A DNA stretch of 64,000 bases from assembly GCA_020152595.1 (NCBI GenBank), contig JAIGNY010004472.1, positions 181,035 to 245,034 of the forward strand, read 5' to 3'. The stretch is from Chiridota heheva. Taxonomy: Eukaryota > Echinodermata > Holothuroidea > Apodida > Chiridotidae. A model generated the notes under the pieces. It did no database searches. It was not told where the DNA came from and worked only from the letters and a program-made list of their open reading frames with translations. Every line of letters begins with the position of its first letter. Position 1 is the stretch's first letter. This document shows positions 48,859 through 58,785 of this stretch, in pieces. A program made the translations under genes and the position numbers.

Positions 48859-49109
48859 TGATACATTTTGTTTCAATTCGAACGACGGTACGATAATCAA
48901 AGAACTTCACATTTTTTGTATACTCATAAAAATCGTTATTGAATATATGATATTTGGTATACTTATAACAAGCAATGGTGATTTTGTTTCGACAATTCGA
49001 ATGTAAAATATGATGAATGTCAATCGTTTATATGCATTTTCTGAACCTAAAATCACTAAGACTTTGTGTCACTACACACTTTGTACATAGGCGAAAAAGT
49101 TTAACTACA

Positions 49110-49163
49110 GGTCACTCACGTCAATTACTTGTTAGTGTCATATTTACATATCACTCACGTGAG
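49110..49163. repeat. Right terminal repeat of the 39-49 kb element
   Basis: Carries GTTAGTGTCATATTTACATA and TCACTCACG in the orientation opposite to 39355-39387, with two CGTGAGTGA words. It faces left, so it closes the element to its left, not the Polinton to its right. Confidence 0.7.
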
Positions 49164-49265
49164 ACTACATCCCAACTTAAGTTACATAAGTATGCCATTT
49201 GGCCAAAAAGTTTAAATCTGATGTACAAAATGGGCTGTCACAAACGTATCATTTTCAATTAAGTT

Positions 49266-49674
49266 TTATAAATAAAAAGTAGCTAAAATGTCATCAAAGC
49301 TTAATCCTTTTACTCTATGTTTTAAGAAATACATGCAATACAAACCACACAAAAGTGAAGTGTCTGGCTGGACTTGGGTTATGGACCATTAAACTTTTTC
49401 ATATTTTCTTTAAAAAATTTCGAGGAGATCTGGGCCCCTCGTCACCAAACGAATAAAATAAATTGATAGACTTTGAATTAACAATATACATAGCAACCCA
49501 ATGCTCCCCGCTTTCCCGTCTAATTTCCGTATTTGAGATAATAATATTTCCTGGCATATGCACATGTTTGAAAAGTTCGTCGGCCCCGTGAACTCCATCA
49601 TGAATAGTACACGTTAAGTGTTTTAAAATAGGGTCTTGTTGTATCAAATCCTGTAACTGAAATGTTGAGAGCAT
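49266..49674 (-). pseudogene. Adenain-like cysteine protease (capsid maturation), frameshifted
   Basis: Polinton proteases are thought to cleave virion precursors, like adenovirus adenain. The first frame (49399-49674) holds the catalytic His in GEHWVAMYI (residue 58). A stop closes it at 49399. In another frame, about 49275-49375, the Gln and nucleophile Cys appear in VQPDTSLLCGLYCMYFLKHR, and the frame ends at 49266. The acidic residue expected after His (usually in a Y-F-D-S motif) is replaced by FYSFGDE. Total length, about 135 codons, is short for the family (roughly 180-200), so the start may be missing. It is non-functional as read. Confidence 0.8.
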
Positions 49675-49691
49675 TGATATGATGGTCCCTT
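49675..49691. other. Short gap between MCP1 stop and protease frame
   Basis: Only 17 bp separate the MCP1 stop (49692) from the first Met of the protease frame. This tight same-strand packing is as expected in Polintons. Confidence 0.6.
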
Positions 49692-51125
49692 TTATTCAAC
49701 GATTTCAATTGCCAGTCTGTCGTAAGGAATCATCAGCACCGAGTCAAACTCCGCCAGCACCAAGATCTTGTAATCTTTATCACGAGCTGCACTGTATTTT
49801 AAAGAAAACTGGAGACCGCCCAACAAGTCTTTACTATAATGTCCTTGCCAATGACTTTGATCCTTTGTCAAGGCAAAACCAAAGATTGTGTTTCCACCAC
49901 CCAAATTTTTCAAACCGATATTGTGATTAGACGATGCTAGTCCTAATACATCCCTCAAGCGGGCCTGGGTTTCCGCTTTACCCATCCCTTCTGATGTTAT
50001 TGTTTATTTCTCTCGGGTGGAATCTGCTGCCAACTGACACTTGCAAACTTTCCAATTTTGCATCAGAAAAAAAGAATTGACAAGATCGCCTGAAAATGTC
50101 TCATCCGTCACATGTACTACAAACATTTTTTTGGTGTCTTTGGAAACAGCGATTGGTTTAATGCAAAAGTCAATGGGTCCTTCGACAACGACATCATTTG
50201 AATTTTGACCTGTTGGAAAGGGAAAAGCGCCGGATGCTGCATCAATTGTTTGTTTGTCAATGATTTGTTAAACTTGCGGGTTTATGATCTTTTTTCGTAC
50301 CACAAGTCGTGCTTTTCGTAAATGAACCGAATCTACATCTGTATCTTTATCAAGGACAATTAGTTTATAACTGGCCATTTTAAACCGAATGTCAATCTTT
50401 ATTCCATCTGGCATTAGGCGGTGGGATTGAAAAATATCCACAGCAGGACGTTCGCAGTATTCGGTGTACTTGTTTTTGATACGATCTGCTTCATTTGCCA
50501 TTGTAGACGATTGGAACTTGTTCGCTGTATGTGCAGTCTTGTTTCCAGACCATTCCGATTCCTCTAGCATACCATCTGTGTACGTTGTGCCTGCCGCTGC
50601 ATCTGGGACATAATCAGCCAATTCGGTATCCGGTAACGATGCTTGATACCATTCTTGCATCTGCCCTGTCGTTGCTTTCCAAAAAGCATCAAAAGAAAGC
50701 AAAGTCGCTAGATATGTTTTGTAGGGGTACATCTGCATAGCGTTGGTAACCTGGACACCGTTAAATGACACATCGACCGAGGACCATACGGTGTGTAATA
50801 TGTTATTTCCATAATTGCATTTTTCTGTATCTCTTAAGTCGTCACCGACATCCAGCATCACAATGGAAACATACAGAATTGTGTTGTACAAATCAATAAA
50901 CACTCATTTTGGCTGCGCAAGTATGACAAAGTGTATATCTCCAAGTCCGCTAACACCATCCTGAGGATACAAAAATTCATCCTGTGTACTAATTGCAGAT
51001 AATTGGGAAAAGGGAGGGGGTAGTTCTGGTGCAAACAAATGCAAGCTTGTTAATATTTTACTCAGTTCAGTTTCGTTATCTGTTTTACGTTTCTTAAACA
51101 AAGCTCCTGCGGGTTGATCCACCAT
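49692..51125 (-). pseudogene. Major capsid protein 1 (hexon-like, double jelly roll), frameshifted
   Basis: This protein would form the trimeric capsomers of the Polinton virion. Four frame blocks follow in order. 50904-51125 holds the N-terminal HLFAPELPPPFSQLSAI and LGDIHFVI. 50268-50903 holds the diagnostic VDVSFNGVQVTNAMQMYPY with the KTYLATLLSF continuation, then LMPDGIKIDIRF. About 49990-50265 holds the second barrel start, with VTDETFSGDLVNSFF. 49692-49985 holds the C-terminus (IFGFALTKDQS, LVLAEFDSVLMI). Total span of about 478 codons is near the usual length. Breaks lie near 50904, 50268 and 50000. Confidence 0.85.
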
Positions 51126-51182
51126 GTCCGCTGCACGGTCTCAAGTATTCAAATGAGAAAATACGATGTTAGGGTATCCTTT

Positions 51183-52005
51183 TTATAAGTTGGCAGGTTT
51201 GTACAAGACTCTCTTGCCCTGGTCAATCTTAATATGCTCATTATGCTCGACATATGTTAGCAGGGTAACAGGCGCTGTGAGGTTCAATTTAAAAGTCATT
51301 TTGATCGTCAAAAACCTTCTTCATTATAGATAACATTCGTTCCTGCCGAGCGGTCGGGTGTCAAATCGAAACCAAAGACAGTGTGTCCTGCTGCCCACGT
51401 TGTCGGCGAAAGATCAATTGAATCGTTGCTGTTCGCTAGCCCCATAGCATCTAATAAACCTCTGTACGCTTCCAAGTACTGAACACCTGTATCTCCGGAC
51501 ATCACTAGTTTCATCTCCTGTTGAGGATGTAAGCCACCCCCTGCTTGGAGTTGGATATTGCTGATTTCAAAATAATGCAGGTATAACGGGTCTTTCTGCT
51601 TGTGACCGGAAAACGCTTCATTGTTAACCATCATAATAAGTACCTGTTCGGAAGCACACCTTTCATCACCTGGTGATGTACTGTCCTCATTCCAACACCT
51701 ATGGTATGCTTATACACCTTTGATTGCTTAAATGGTATGCGCACTCTGGCACTCTCAATTTGAACTTTTTTAGCATCGGTGACTCTAACTCTATTGTAGA
51801 GAAGTGTGGCTTTGGTGATAGCTACCCCAAAATTCTTCGCCTTTGTAGCATTATCACCGTGTAACATATACAACTTTGGTGGTGTTCTGTACAGTTTGAT
51901 ACCTACATCTATCAGGTTCGGTAGCAGCAGATGAGATTTGAAAAGGTCAAATAATAAAGGACCAAACAGTTTAAAGGTTTTTGCCGCCCCGCCGGTCTCC
52001 CTCAT
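51183..52005 (-). pseudogene. Major capsid protein 2, N-terminally truncated paralogue
   Basis: Blocks 51631-52005, 51308-51634 and about 51183-51308 match the C-terminal half of MCP1 in order. They are LFGPLLFDLFKSHLLLPNL, ITKATLLYNRVRV, VNNEAFSGHKQKDPLYLHYF, TVFGFDLTPDRSAG, then KMTFKLNLTAPVTLLTYVEH in a third frame. The first jelly-roll domain is absent. The ATG overlaps the stop of the preceding gene (ATGA at 52002-52005), so the shortened frame begins immediately. Frameshifts lie near 51632 and 51308. Whether the short form was ever translated is unknown. Confidence 0.75.
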
Positions 52006-52886
52006 GTTGGCTCCTCTTTTCTTCCAGCCGCCCTTAAAGGCAGCTGATGCATAAAAGGTTCCAATCTCATAAGTCGTACCGTATGGCTTGGGGAATCGTC
52101 TTGCCAGCCACCCATGGTTAGAACAGTTTTTTGGGCCTCAAAATCGTAGCTTAAAAGCGTTTTAAGGAATGGTTTGTATGAGTATGCTGATGTTTTCTCG
52201 CTTACCTTAAATTTCAATACTATTAATGATATTATCTCTAACTGGTGTATACAGGATACTATTCGTTTAATACCGCCTTCTGCCGACACTTCTGAGTTCA
52301 TAAGTAGGGGGACCTCTTGACCCCCTACCAGCGACGGTTGTACAATGTTGGAATAACAATACAGATGTCTAATTTTAGGAGGTCTTAGTAAGAAATCCGC
52401 CGTGGCCCACAAGTGTGATGCATCGAGGATGTATAGACTAGCTGAAGGATGATCTTCTGCAACAGGATTGCTACTTGTGGCATAACTAGCTTTAACATAT
52501 GAATTCCGAAATCCTGATACTTGACATATACGTCCGGCTAACTCTAAAGTAGTATCCTCTGTTAGAGCTCGTATTTGGAATTTACCAGACCTTGTTAAAC
52601 GAGCCCTAAACTTATCTGTTGTATTATCTACAGGCAATTTTTTGATAAAATCTAGACTAGTAAAAAACCTTAACGTATCCGTAGATGTATGATATAATTT
52701 TAGTTGTTGATTCTTGTATAAAACTGAACTATTTCTAAGACCATAAGGTGTCGTATCATACGTAAAGACCGCGGTTTGGACACCTACCTCCAAATCACCT
52801 TTTAAAGATACAGGTGTACTGAGTCGCTGCTTCAATTTCTCCTTCTTTGATTCCTTAGTAACATGCCAAAAGAATTTGTTTGCCAT
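52002..52886 (-). CDS. Polinton minor protein, WEVG-type paralogue I
   Basis: The frame is open for 294 codons from the Met before ANKFFWHVTK. The start was chosen because the N-terminus aligns with its paralogues and the longer frame to 52976 is unrelated. The N-terminal region has GDLEVGVQTAVFTYDTTPYG, and the middle has KIRHLYCYSNIVQPSLVGGQ followed by EVPLLM. These are hallmarks of a family I associate with Polinton-like elements and invertebrate genomic copies (N-terminal GDWEVGL-like, then YxYCDIVxxxxVGD..PLLR). The function is not established; position among capsid genes suggests a virion component. This is one of the few unbroken genes of the element. Confidence 0.6.
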   Translation of the reverse strand: MANKFFWHVTKESKKEKLKQRLSTPVSLKGDLEVGVQTAVFTYDTTPYGLRNSSVLYKNQQLKLYHTSTDTLRFFTSLDFIKKLPVDNTTDKFRARLTRSGKFQIRALTEDTTLELAGRICQVSGFRNSYVKASYATSSNPVAEDHPSASLYILDASHLWATADFLLRPPKIRHLYCYSNIVQPSLVGGQEVPLLMNSEVSAEGGIKRIVSCIHQLEIISLIVLKFKVSEKTSAYSYKPFLKTLLSYDFEAQKTVLTMGGWQDDSPSHTVRLMRLEPFMHQLPLRAAGRKEEPT

Positions 52887-52957
52887 GATTATAATGGATG
52901 CACCTACAGTGACCCTTCTATTATATATATTTTTTTGGTCGGAAATATAATGATATA

Positions 52958-53690
52958 CTAAGCTTGCCCTCCCCAAATTTGATCGGGATATCCAGTACCA
53001 TCATAAATCGATAGGATCATATTGCTAATTATGTTATCCTGTACGGGTGTATATCTAATATTTGATGGTTGATGATTTGATGATACCTCTAAATGCATAA
53101 GTAAAGATACCTCTTGACAACCCACCCAAGATCGTTGTCCGATTTTGGAATAACAATAAAGATGTCTAATTTTTGGTGTTTGCAGAGGATAAACCGCTGT
53201 CACCCAGTAATAACCTGAAGAATCCGAAGCGGTATATAGCTCCATATTTGGATTCGAAGGACGTCCCGCCTGAACATAAATGAGTTTTTTTAAAATCAAG
53301 AACCTGGCAAATGCGCCCCTGTATTTCTAATGCTGTCTGGGAATAAGTGCATCTAATCATAAACTTTCCATCTGCATTTACAGTAGCTTCAAGCCGTTCG
53401 AACCCTGGATGTTCAGTTTCTATAAACCTTAAATCAGTAAAAAAAGGAGTTTGTGAAATTTTTCGGCTCAATAGAATTAAATTTTAATGTGATTATAACC
53501 CTATCACGAGTATACATTTTCATAAAACTCGTTTCGGTCCATAAGGTACTGTATCAAAAGGGTATTGAGCAGATTGAACTCCAACCTCCCAAGCACTATT
53601 TAATTAAAAAGGGCATGCAAGCCTTTGAATCATGTTTTCAGGTAAATCATAACTGTATGCCAGTAAAAGTTGCTCCCCTGAAAGGCTGAC
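52958..53690 (-). pseudogene. Polinton minor protein, WEVG-type paralogue II, frameshifted
   Basis: Frames 53166-53471 and 52958-53299 carry the same order as paralogue I: a FFTDLRFIE segment, GKFMIRCTYSQTALEIQGRI, then KIRHLYCYSKIGQRSWVGCQ with EVSLLM. The N-terminal part is scattered in other frames at about 53480-53690 (remnants of the ...YG / CLGGW region). At least two frameshifts are present. It arose by tandem duplication with paralogue I. Confidence 0.6.
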
Positions 53691-53739
53691 ATCTTCAAAT
53701 CACCCGTCTAGGTCTTAAATGTTATTCAATGACCGTAAC

Positions 53740-54454
53740 ACCTGATAAAAAACCGACCAAGTGTGTGCAGTCCGACTCAATCCATATATGTACCTTATTG
53801 AGATTTGCAACAGTAAGAGGACTGTATTTGATAATATTTGGTCTGTATATTATGTTACCGGTGGGTGTTTTTTTGCCGTACATATTAGTTGCTTTGAGGT
53901 ATTATTAAATGCCTGCAATGCAACCAGGTCACAACAAATTCGTAATTATCCAATACCTGTCGTTTTAGGTGAATTTCTAGTTGTTTTAATGATAGGATTT
54001 GCGTCCTCTGATGCTGAAGACCAAATGAGAGATGAACTAAGAAACCCGCAGTTTTAATTATCGGACTCTGTAGAATAATCCAAGATGCTAAATGTGTTTT
54101 AATTCCATTTTTAGTTTTCCGTTTTCTTCCTCGGTTACTTTTAAAAGGTCCCTCTGCGCCTCAGGCAGCCACGTTTTCCCAATAATATCCCCCTATTAAA
54201 ATTACGTATAGGTAGTATACGTACATTTATCTTGGCGGTATCGCCTTTGGTATATACTTAAATATTGTTTTACCATTAGATACTAAAAATATATTCTCCG
54301 GAAAATAAGCAGCTGTAACCCCCATCTCCCACTCTCCACCCAACATAATCGCTTTCTGAGATGGTACCGTAAAATCAGATGTGGTATTATTAGGGAAATT
54401 TTCCATCCCTGCATTACTGGATGCATCCCATGTGAATGCTGTTTGTTCTGCCAT
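53740..54454 (-). pseudogene. Polinton minor protein, WEVG-type paralogue III, mostly decayed
   Basis: The N-terminal frame (54227-54454) gives MENFPNNTTSDFTVPSQ and LGGEWEMGVTAAYFPENIFL, the typical start of the family (S-x-x-YFPxNTxxxF, GDWEVGL). The rest is interrupted by stops. A C-terminal-like piece (KVHIWIESDCTHLVGFLSGV) appears at about 53755-53815. It follows the integrase gene, with their frames overlapping. Confidence 0.55.
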
Positions 54455-55605
54455 TCCTAAGAAAGGTTACCTCCTTAATCCAAGAATTAAATTTGTCACT
54501 ATAACCTAACCATTTAACAAAATATTCTTTTTTAGTATCAGTTCCTCGGGTACGTAAAACCTTTTCGACCTTAAATACTTCAGGAGCTAAAACATTTTGC
54601 ACCTCCTCGGGGTAAATGAACCAGTGAAAGCTTCACCTAACTGATCCTTTAATTCATACATAACACGTTCATGAGCTAGCACATCTGTAACCTCCAAAAT
54701 TTCAACCGTCCAAGTTTGGTAATACCCTCTGCCAAAAATACCCCGATCTTTAGACATTCTAACACTATTCCCAATTTTAATTGTCTGTTGGTGTGGTTAT
54801 TTTAATATCGCTATACAATGTTTCTCAAACTTGTTTTTGATTTGTATCTGTTACTTCCGCAGGTGGCATTTTAATAGATGTATGATAACGTTTGTTATAA
54901 CCTTCCTCTATCTGTGACAGGATGTCAAGCCATACAGGCTTTCCTATGTAAGTGAAATACTTCCACAGTGCATTTTTAATAGTTTTGTTGAAGCGTTCAA
55001 CAATGTTAGCCTTTACGTCGCTATCGATTGAAAACAATTTGATACTAAATTTATCTAACAACTTCTTTACTTTTTGAAATAAAACTCGGTACCTTTATCT
55101 ATTTGTAATTTCAGCGGGGTTTTCCCTACTCTTTTAAAAATTGCATTTAAAGCTTTTGCTACTAATTTATCGGTTTTACGTTTGACAGGCTGCATCCAGT
55201 TTTTTTAGAAAAGGCATCAATTACAGCTAATATAAAATTGTATCCGCTATTTTCTTTTACTACCAATTGCATTGCCATAAGATCGGCCTGCCACTGCTCC
55301 CCCTCCCCCAAAACAGTTACTGGTGACCCAAGATACTTCTTCTTCTTCGGTTTGTGTAAGCTGTATACTTTCTGTAACTTTAGCCAATCTTTCACTTGTT
55401 TTATCAGGACCCCCTACTGTGTTTTATCGCCGCGTCTTGCCCTACGAAGCCAAGAGGAACTGACAGCTTGTACAAATCGTTTAATGTTGCGTTGTTTTTT
55501 GCCACCAATGGAATCCTTACCGGTGATTACCCCTCCGCAGCAATCACAGGAACAATTAATTTTGCGTGAAATTTCTGATATACTGAATGTTGGAACAGAA
55601 GCCAT
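54414..55605 (-). pseudogene. Retroviral-type (DDE) integrase with C-terminal chromodomain, broken
   Basis: This enzyme would insert the linear element DNA into the host genome. 55414-55605 is an N-terminal segment ending in an in-frame TAG; sense resumes at once in the same frame (55162-55395) with SLHKPKKKKY and the first catalytic Asp in WQADL. After a frameshift near 55200, LQIDKGTEFYF gives the second Asp. Then 54825-55061 gives NIVERFNKTIKNALWKYF with the catalytic Glu. Beyond another break the C-terminus has FYPEEVQNVLAPEVFKVEKV and the chromodomain core EYFVKWLGYSDKFNSWI (54414-54602). A chromodomain could steer insertion to particular histone marks. Polinton integrases are known to carry such domains. 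Confidence 0.88.
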
Positions 55606-55609
55606 TTAG

Positions 55610-56213
55610 AATTGTTTTGACCAACCTTTTATTAGCCCTTTTAAACCTCTTTCTTCAGTAAACTCGTCAGGTATCATATCAGCCAAAACGTTTTCAGAAA
55701 TGCCGTCGGCCTTCGATGGTTCCTCTTTTATAGACGGACTCCATCTTGACCCTTCGAGTTGCTTATTTTGAACCATTTCTTTTCAGCAAACGGTTTGGAA
55801 TAACGCTGATTGGTACATCTGTGTAAGAAAGCGTGTCTGCAAAATCATCAAATCCAGTGGCTGATAATTTTTTAAGTGGTGATGAGCTTTGTATTAACAA
55901 GTCACTTAGGCTTTAACCTCTAATGGCATTACCAGATTTATCTAGCAAATTACCCGTTCATTAAAAGAACCGCCGAAATCTTTCCAAATTGCATTCAGAA
56001 AAGCTTTAGTTTTAATTTGAGATTTTTAGATAATGATGAAAACATCACTTTGGGAATTTCAAATTCGGTTTGACCAGTCATTTGATAGGACATCTGAATA
56101 TTTTTAGCAGGTGTGGCAGGGGTAAAGGATGTTTGCCTACGGGATGTTTCCGGGTCAGATCTTTTAAACTCGTGCATCAATTCGGCATATTTTTTTTTTT
56201 TTATCCGGATTTA
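55610..56213 (-). pseudogene. Unrecognised Polinton gene, decayed
   Basis: Minus-strand sense continues between the integrase and the duplicated block. Fragments include FTPATPAKNIQMSYQMTGQ (55995-56180), a middle part with FDDFADTLSYTDVPISVIPN near 55830, and a C-terminal GLIKGWSKQF just upstream of the integrase ATG. No family is recognised. Its location fits one of the variable structural genes of Polintons. Confidence 0.4.
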
Positions 56214-56366
56214 GAAAACTATCTAAAACAGCTCGCATTTGAGAAGAAATATCACGAACGTATTTTTTTTCAACAGAAAAAAAAAAGAGAGGGGGAGGGG
56301 GGGGGGGGTTGATATAATTTGAGGTTCAAGCCTCATACTGCGCTAACAGTATAATAACGGATTTCT

Positions 56367-56862
56367 TCATTTTGTAAGCGGTCTCCGAAGAGTTTCAACT
56401 TCTCTTAGTAAAGGACCTAAGAATGATGAATGGATAAAGCTTCCTGATTTGAACCCTAACGGTTTTTTCTTGTAAGTTACTTTGCCTAGCAGCTCTGGAG
56501 GAATACCTATAATGGGGGATACCGCTTGGAGTACCGGCTTTATAACGCTATCATAAAATGAAGCACCCTCTCTCTGCCCCTGTTTTGTGCATATATATTT
56601 TTCAAATGCTTTTCTTTTTTATGTTTTGGTTTGCAAGTACTTGCAAAATTTGGACATATCTTTTTATTTTTGTCGTCACTGATGGTAACTAAACATTACC
56701 TGAAAGCAAATTAAATGCTATTTTGGATAGACAATGATAAAACTCATCAGGTAATTGTTATGTAAGGACTGCCTATCTTTAGCAGTGAGTTTTGAATCAC
56801 ACATAAGGCATAATTCTCTACGAAATTTATTAACATTGGACATTTTTTTCGAATGTGGCCAT
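56367..56862 (-). pseudogene. Small paralogous Polinton gene B2
   Basis: Starts at the Met of MATFEK and carries the CxxC-type word LCLMCDSKL. It continues through broken frames to a PELLGKVTYKKKPLGFK region and a C-terminal SFLGPLLREVETLRRPLTK. Related to A1, A2 and B1; the role is unknown. In gene order it lies directly downstream of A2. Confidence 0.5.
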
Positions 56863-56878
56863 GTTTATTAGCGTGGTT

Positions 56879-57362
56879 TTAGCCTCGGTTTTCAAGATGG
56901 GCCAGATAGACCAAAAATATCTTCAAGACATTTTCTAGCCCCTTCAATTGTTTACGAAATGTATTTGGTGTCTTATCAAACAGTTCGGGTGGTATACCAT
57001 AATGGACCCAACTGTCTGGAGTGCAGGTTTTATAGCCTTCTGGTAGAAATCTGCTCCACCTTTTTGTCCTCGTTTCTTGCACACGTGTTTGTCAAAAGCT
57101 TTTCTTTGACTTCAACAGGTATATGTTTATTTGCTAAAACTTTCAAAATTTGAAGAAAATTACTTAACTCAGTTTTCATGTTTGGTAATTCTATGTTACC
57201 GTTTGATATGTTATATGCTATCTCAGATAAGCATCTGTAAAAATCATTTGGAAGTTGGACATGTAATGCATTTTTATCTCGTGATGATAACTTAGAGTTA
57301 CACATCAAACAAAGCTCTTTGTGAAAGCTAGTGACGTTTGATAAAGCCTTATAATTAGCCAT
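56879..57362 (-). pseudogene. Small paralogous Polinton gene A2
   Basis: Frames 57030-57362 (MANYKALSNVTSFHKELCLM start, LCLMCNSKLSSRDK) and 56879-57082 (GIPPELFDKTPNTFRKQLKG) make up one protein with a frameshift near 57060. Helix-rich, lysine-rich, with one CxxC pair. The family is not recognised. Confidence 0.55.
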
Positions 57363-57640
57363 TTTTATTAATAACATAGGTATACTGTGGGGCTTCTCCA
57401 AACACGTTTGTACGAGGTTTAAAAAACGCTGATGCTCCCGCTTTAAATGTTAAAGATAAGTAACCGCGAGGTCTGCTTGTTGCGTCTTTATATATGTTCA
57501 AAAATTCTTTTCCAGCTTTACCACCCGGATACATTTGTTTTGCCAGAGATAAGATAATGTTTAAATCGGTCGGATTTTAACAATGACATGTTGTTTGAAT
57601 TCAATTTGATTTCCCGCCCACCCTTAAAATACATATTTTG
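57363..57640 (-). pseudogene. Duplicated C-terminal fragment of the packaging ATPase
   Basis: Corresponds to 58786-59060 of the ATPase gene (Lys/Gly-rich KAGKEF region, TSRP, VFGE motifs) but with several frame changes and no N-terminal domain. It is a by-product of the 1.42-kb duplication. Confidence 0.6.
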
Positions 57641-57875
57641 AACCAATACAATTTGAGAAGAAATATCATTAACGTTTTTTTTCAACACGTTTTTTTTTTC
57701 AACAAGGGAGGGGGGGGAGGGGGAAGGTGGGGGTTGTTATTTGAGGTTGAAGCCTCATACTGCGCTAACAGTACAATAACGGATGTCCTTCATTTTGTAA
57801 GCGGTCTCCAAAGAGTTTCAACTTCTCCTAATGAAGGACTTAACAATGATGAATGGATAAACCTTCCTGATAACC

Positions 57876-58277
57876 CTATCGGTTTTTCTTGTAAGTTGCA
57901 CTGTCTAGCAGCTCTGGAGAAATACCTATAATGGGGATACCGCTTGGATTACCGGCTTTATAACCCTATTATAAAATGAAGCACACCTCTGCCCCTGTTT
58001 GTGCATATATGTTTTTCAAATGCTTTTCTTTTTATCTTATGGAATGTTTTAGTTTGCAAGTACTTGCAAAATTTGGACATAATTTGTCGTCATCGATGGT
58101 AACTAAACATTACCTGAAAAAAAATTTAAATGCTATTTTGGATAAACAATAATTAAACTCATCATGTAATTGCTTATGTAAGGACTGCTTATCTTTAACA
58201 GTGAGTTTTGAATCACACATAAGGCATAAATCTTTACGAAATTTATTAACATTGGGCAACTTTTCGAATGTGGCCAT
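57876..58277 (-). pseudogene. Small paralogous Polinton gene B1
   Basis: The first frame (58110-58277) gives MATFEKLPNVNKFRKDLCLM and LCLMCDSKLTVKDK. After frame breaks, AFEKHICT and IPIIGISPELLDSATYKKN appear before the stop at 57876. The parallel with A1 (same N-terminal CxxC word, same GIPPEL word near the end) shows that A and B are themselves duplicates. Confidence 0.5.
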
Positions 58278-58337
58278 GTTTATCAGCGTGGTTTTAGCCT
58301 CGGTTTCCAAGATGGGCCAGATAGACTAAAAACAACT

Positions 58338-58780
58338 TCAAGACATTTTTTTAGCCCCCTTCAATTGTTTACGAAAGGTATTTGGTGTCTTATCAAACAG
58401 TTCGGGTGGTATACCCATAATGGACCCGACTGTCTGGAGCACAGGTTTTATAACCTTCTGGTAAAAATCTGCTCCACCTTTTTGTCCTCGTTTCTTGCAC
58501 ACGTGTTTGTCAAAAGCTTTTCTTTTGACTTCAACAGGCATATGTTTATTCGCTAAAATTGTCAAAATTTGAAAAAAATTACTTAACTCAGTTTTCATGT
58601 TTGGTAATTCTATGTTACCGTTTAATATGTTATATGCTATCTCAGATAAGCATTTGTAAAAATCATTTGGAAGTTGGACATGTAATGCATTTTATCTCGT
58701 GATGATAACTTAGAGTTACACATCAAACAAAGCTCTTTGTGAAAGCTAGTGACGTTTGATAAATCCTTAGAAGTAGCCAT
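58338..58780 (-). pseudogene. Small paralogous Polinton gene A1
   Basis: Begins MATSKDLSNVTSFHKELCLM (Met at 58780) and, after a one-base slip near 58695, continues in the 58338-58598 frame with MPVEVKRKAFDKHVCKKRGQ and VGSIMGIPPELFDKTPNTFR. Length is about 147 codons. No match to a known Polinton protein is recalled. It lies immediately downstream of the ATPase stop. Confidence 0.6.
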
Positions 58781-58785
58781 TTTTA

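Larger units (their letters stand above)
39349..49168. mobile_element. Candidate uncharacterised DNA element with iteron-bearing terminal repeats (interrupted by a nested transposon)
   Basis: The left end (39349-39387) and the reverse complement of the right end (49128-49168) share TAGTCTMACGTGAGTG followed by ATATGTAAATATGACACTAA. Both ends contain repeated CGTGAGTGA words. Coding remnants run on the minus strand from a start at 48858, near the right end, to about 40975. Removing the nested 5,362-bp transposon leaves about 4.5 kb. The left end additionally folds as a long palindrome. None of the decayed proteins belongs to a family I recognise. Alternatively the two ends may be scattered copies of a short repeat that happen to bracket this stretch. 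Confidence 0.45.
56238..57650. repeat. Tandem segmental duplication, copy 2 (~1.42 kb)
   Basis: Head-to-tail copy of 57650-59065, offset about 1,420 bp. Both begin with TTTGAGAAGAAATATCA and a poly-T/TTCAACA tract, then a G-rich run and GAGGTT(C/G)AAGCCTCATACTG. Both end within the ATPase gene. Scattered substitutions and indels show it is old. Confidence 0.9.

Noticed and set aside
49679-49930. Plus-strand frame over the capsid gene
   Set aside because: Antisense to the MCP1 C-terminal block with its IFGFALTKDQS motif.
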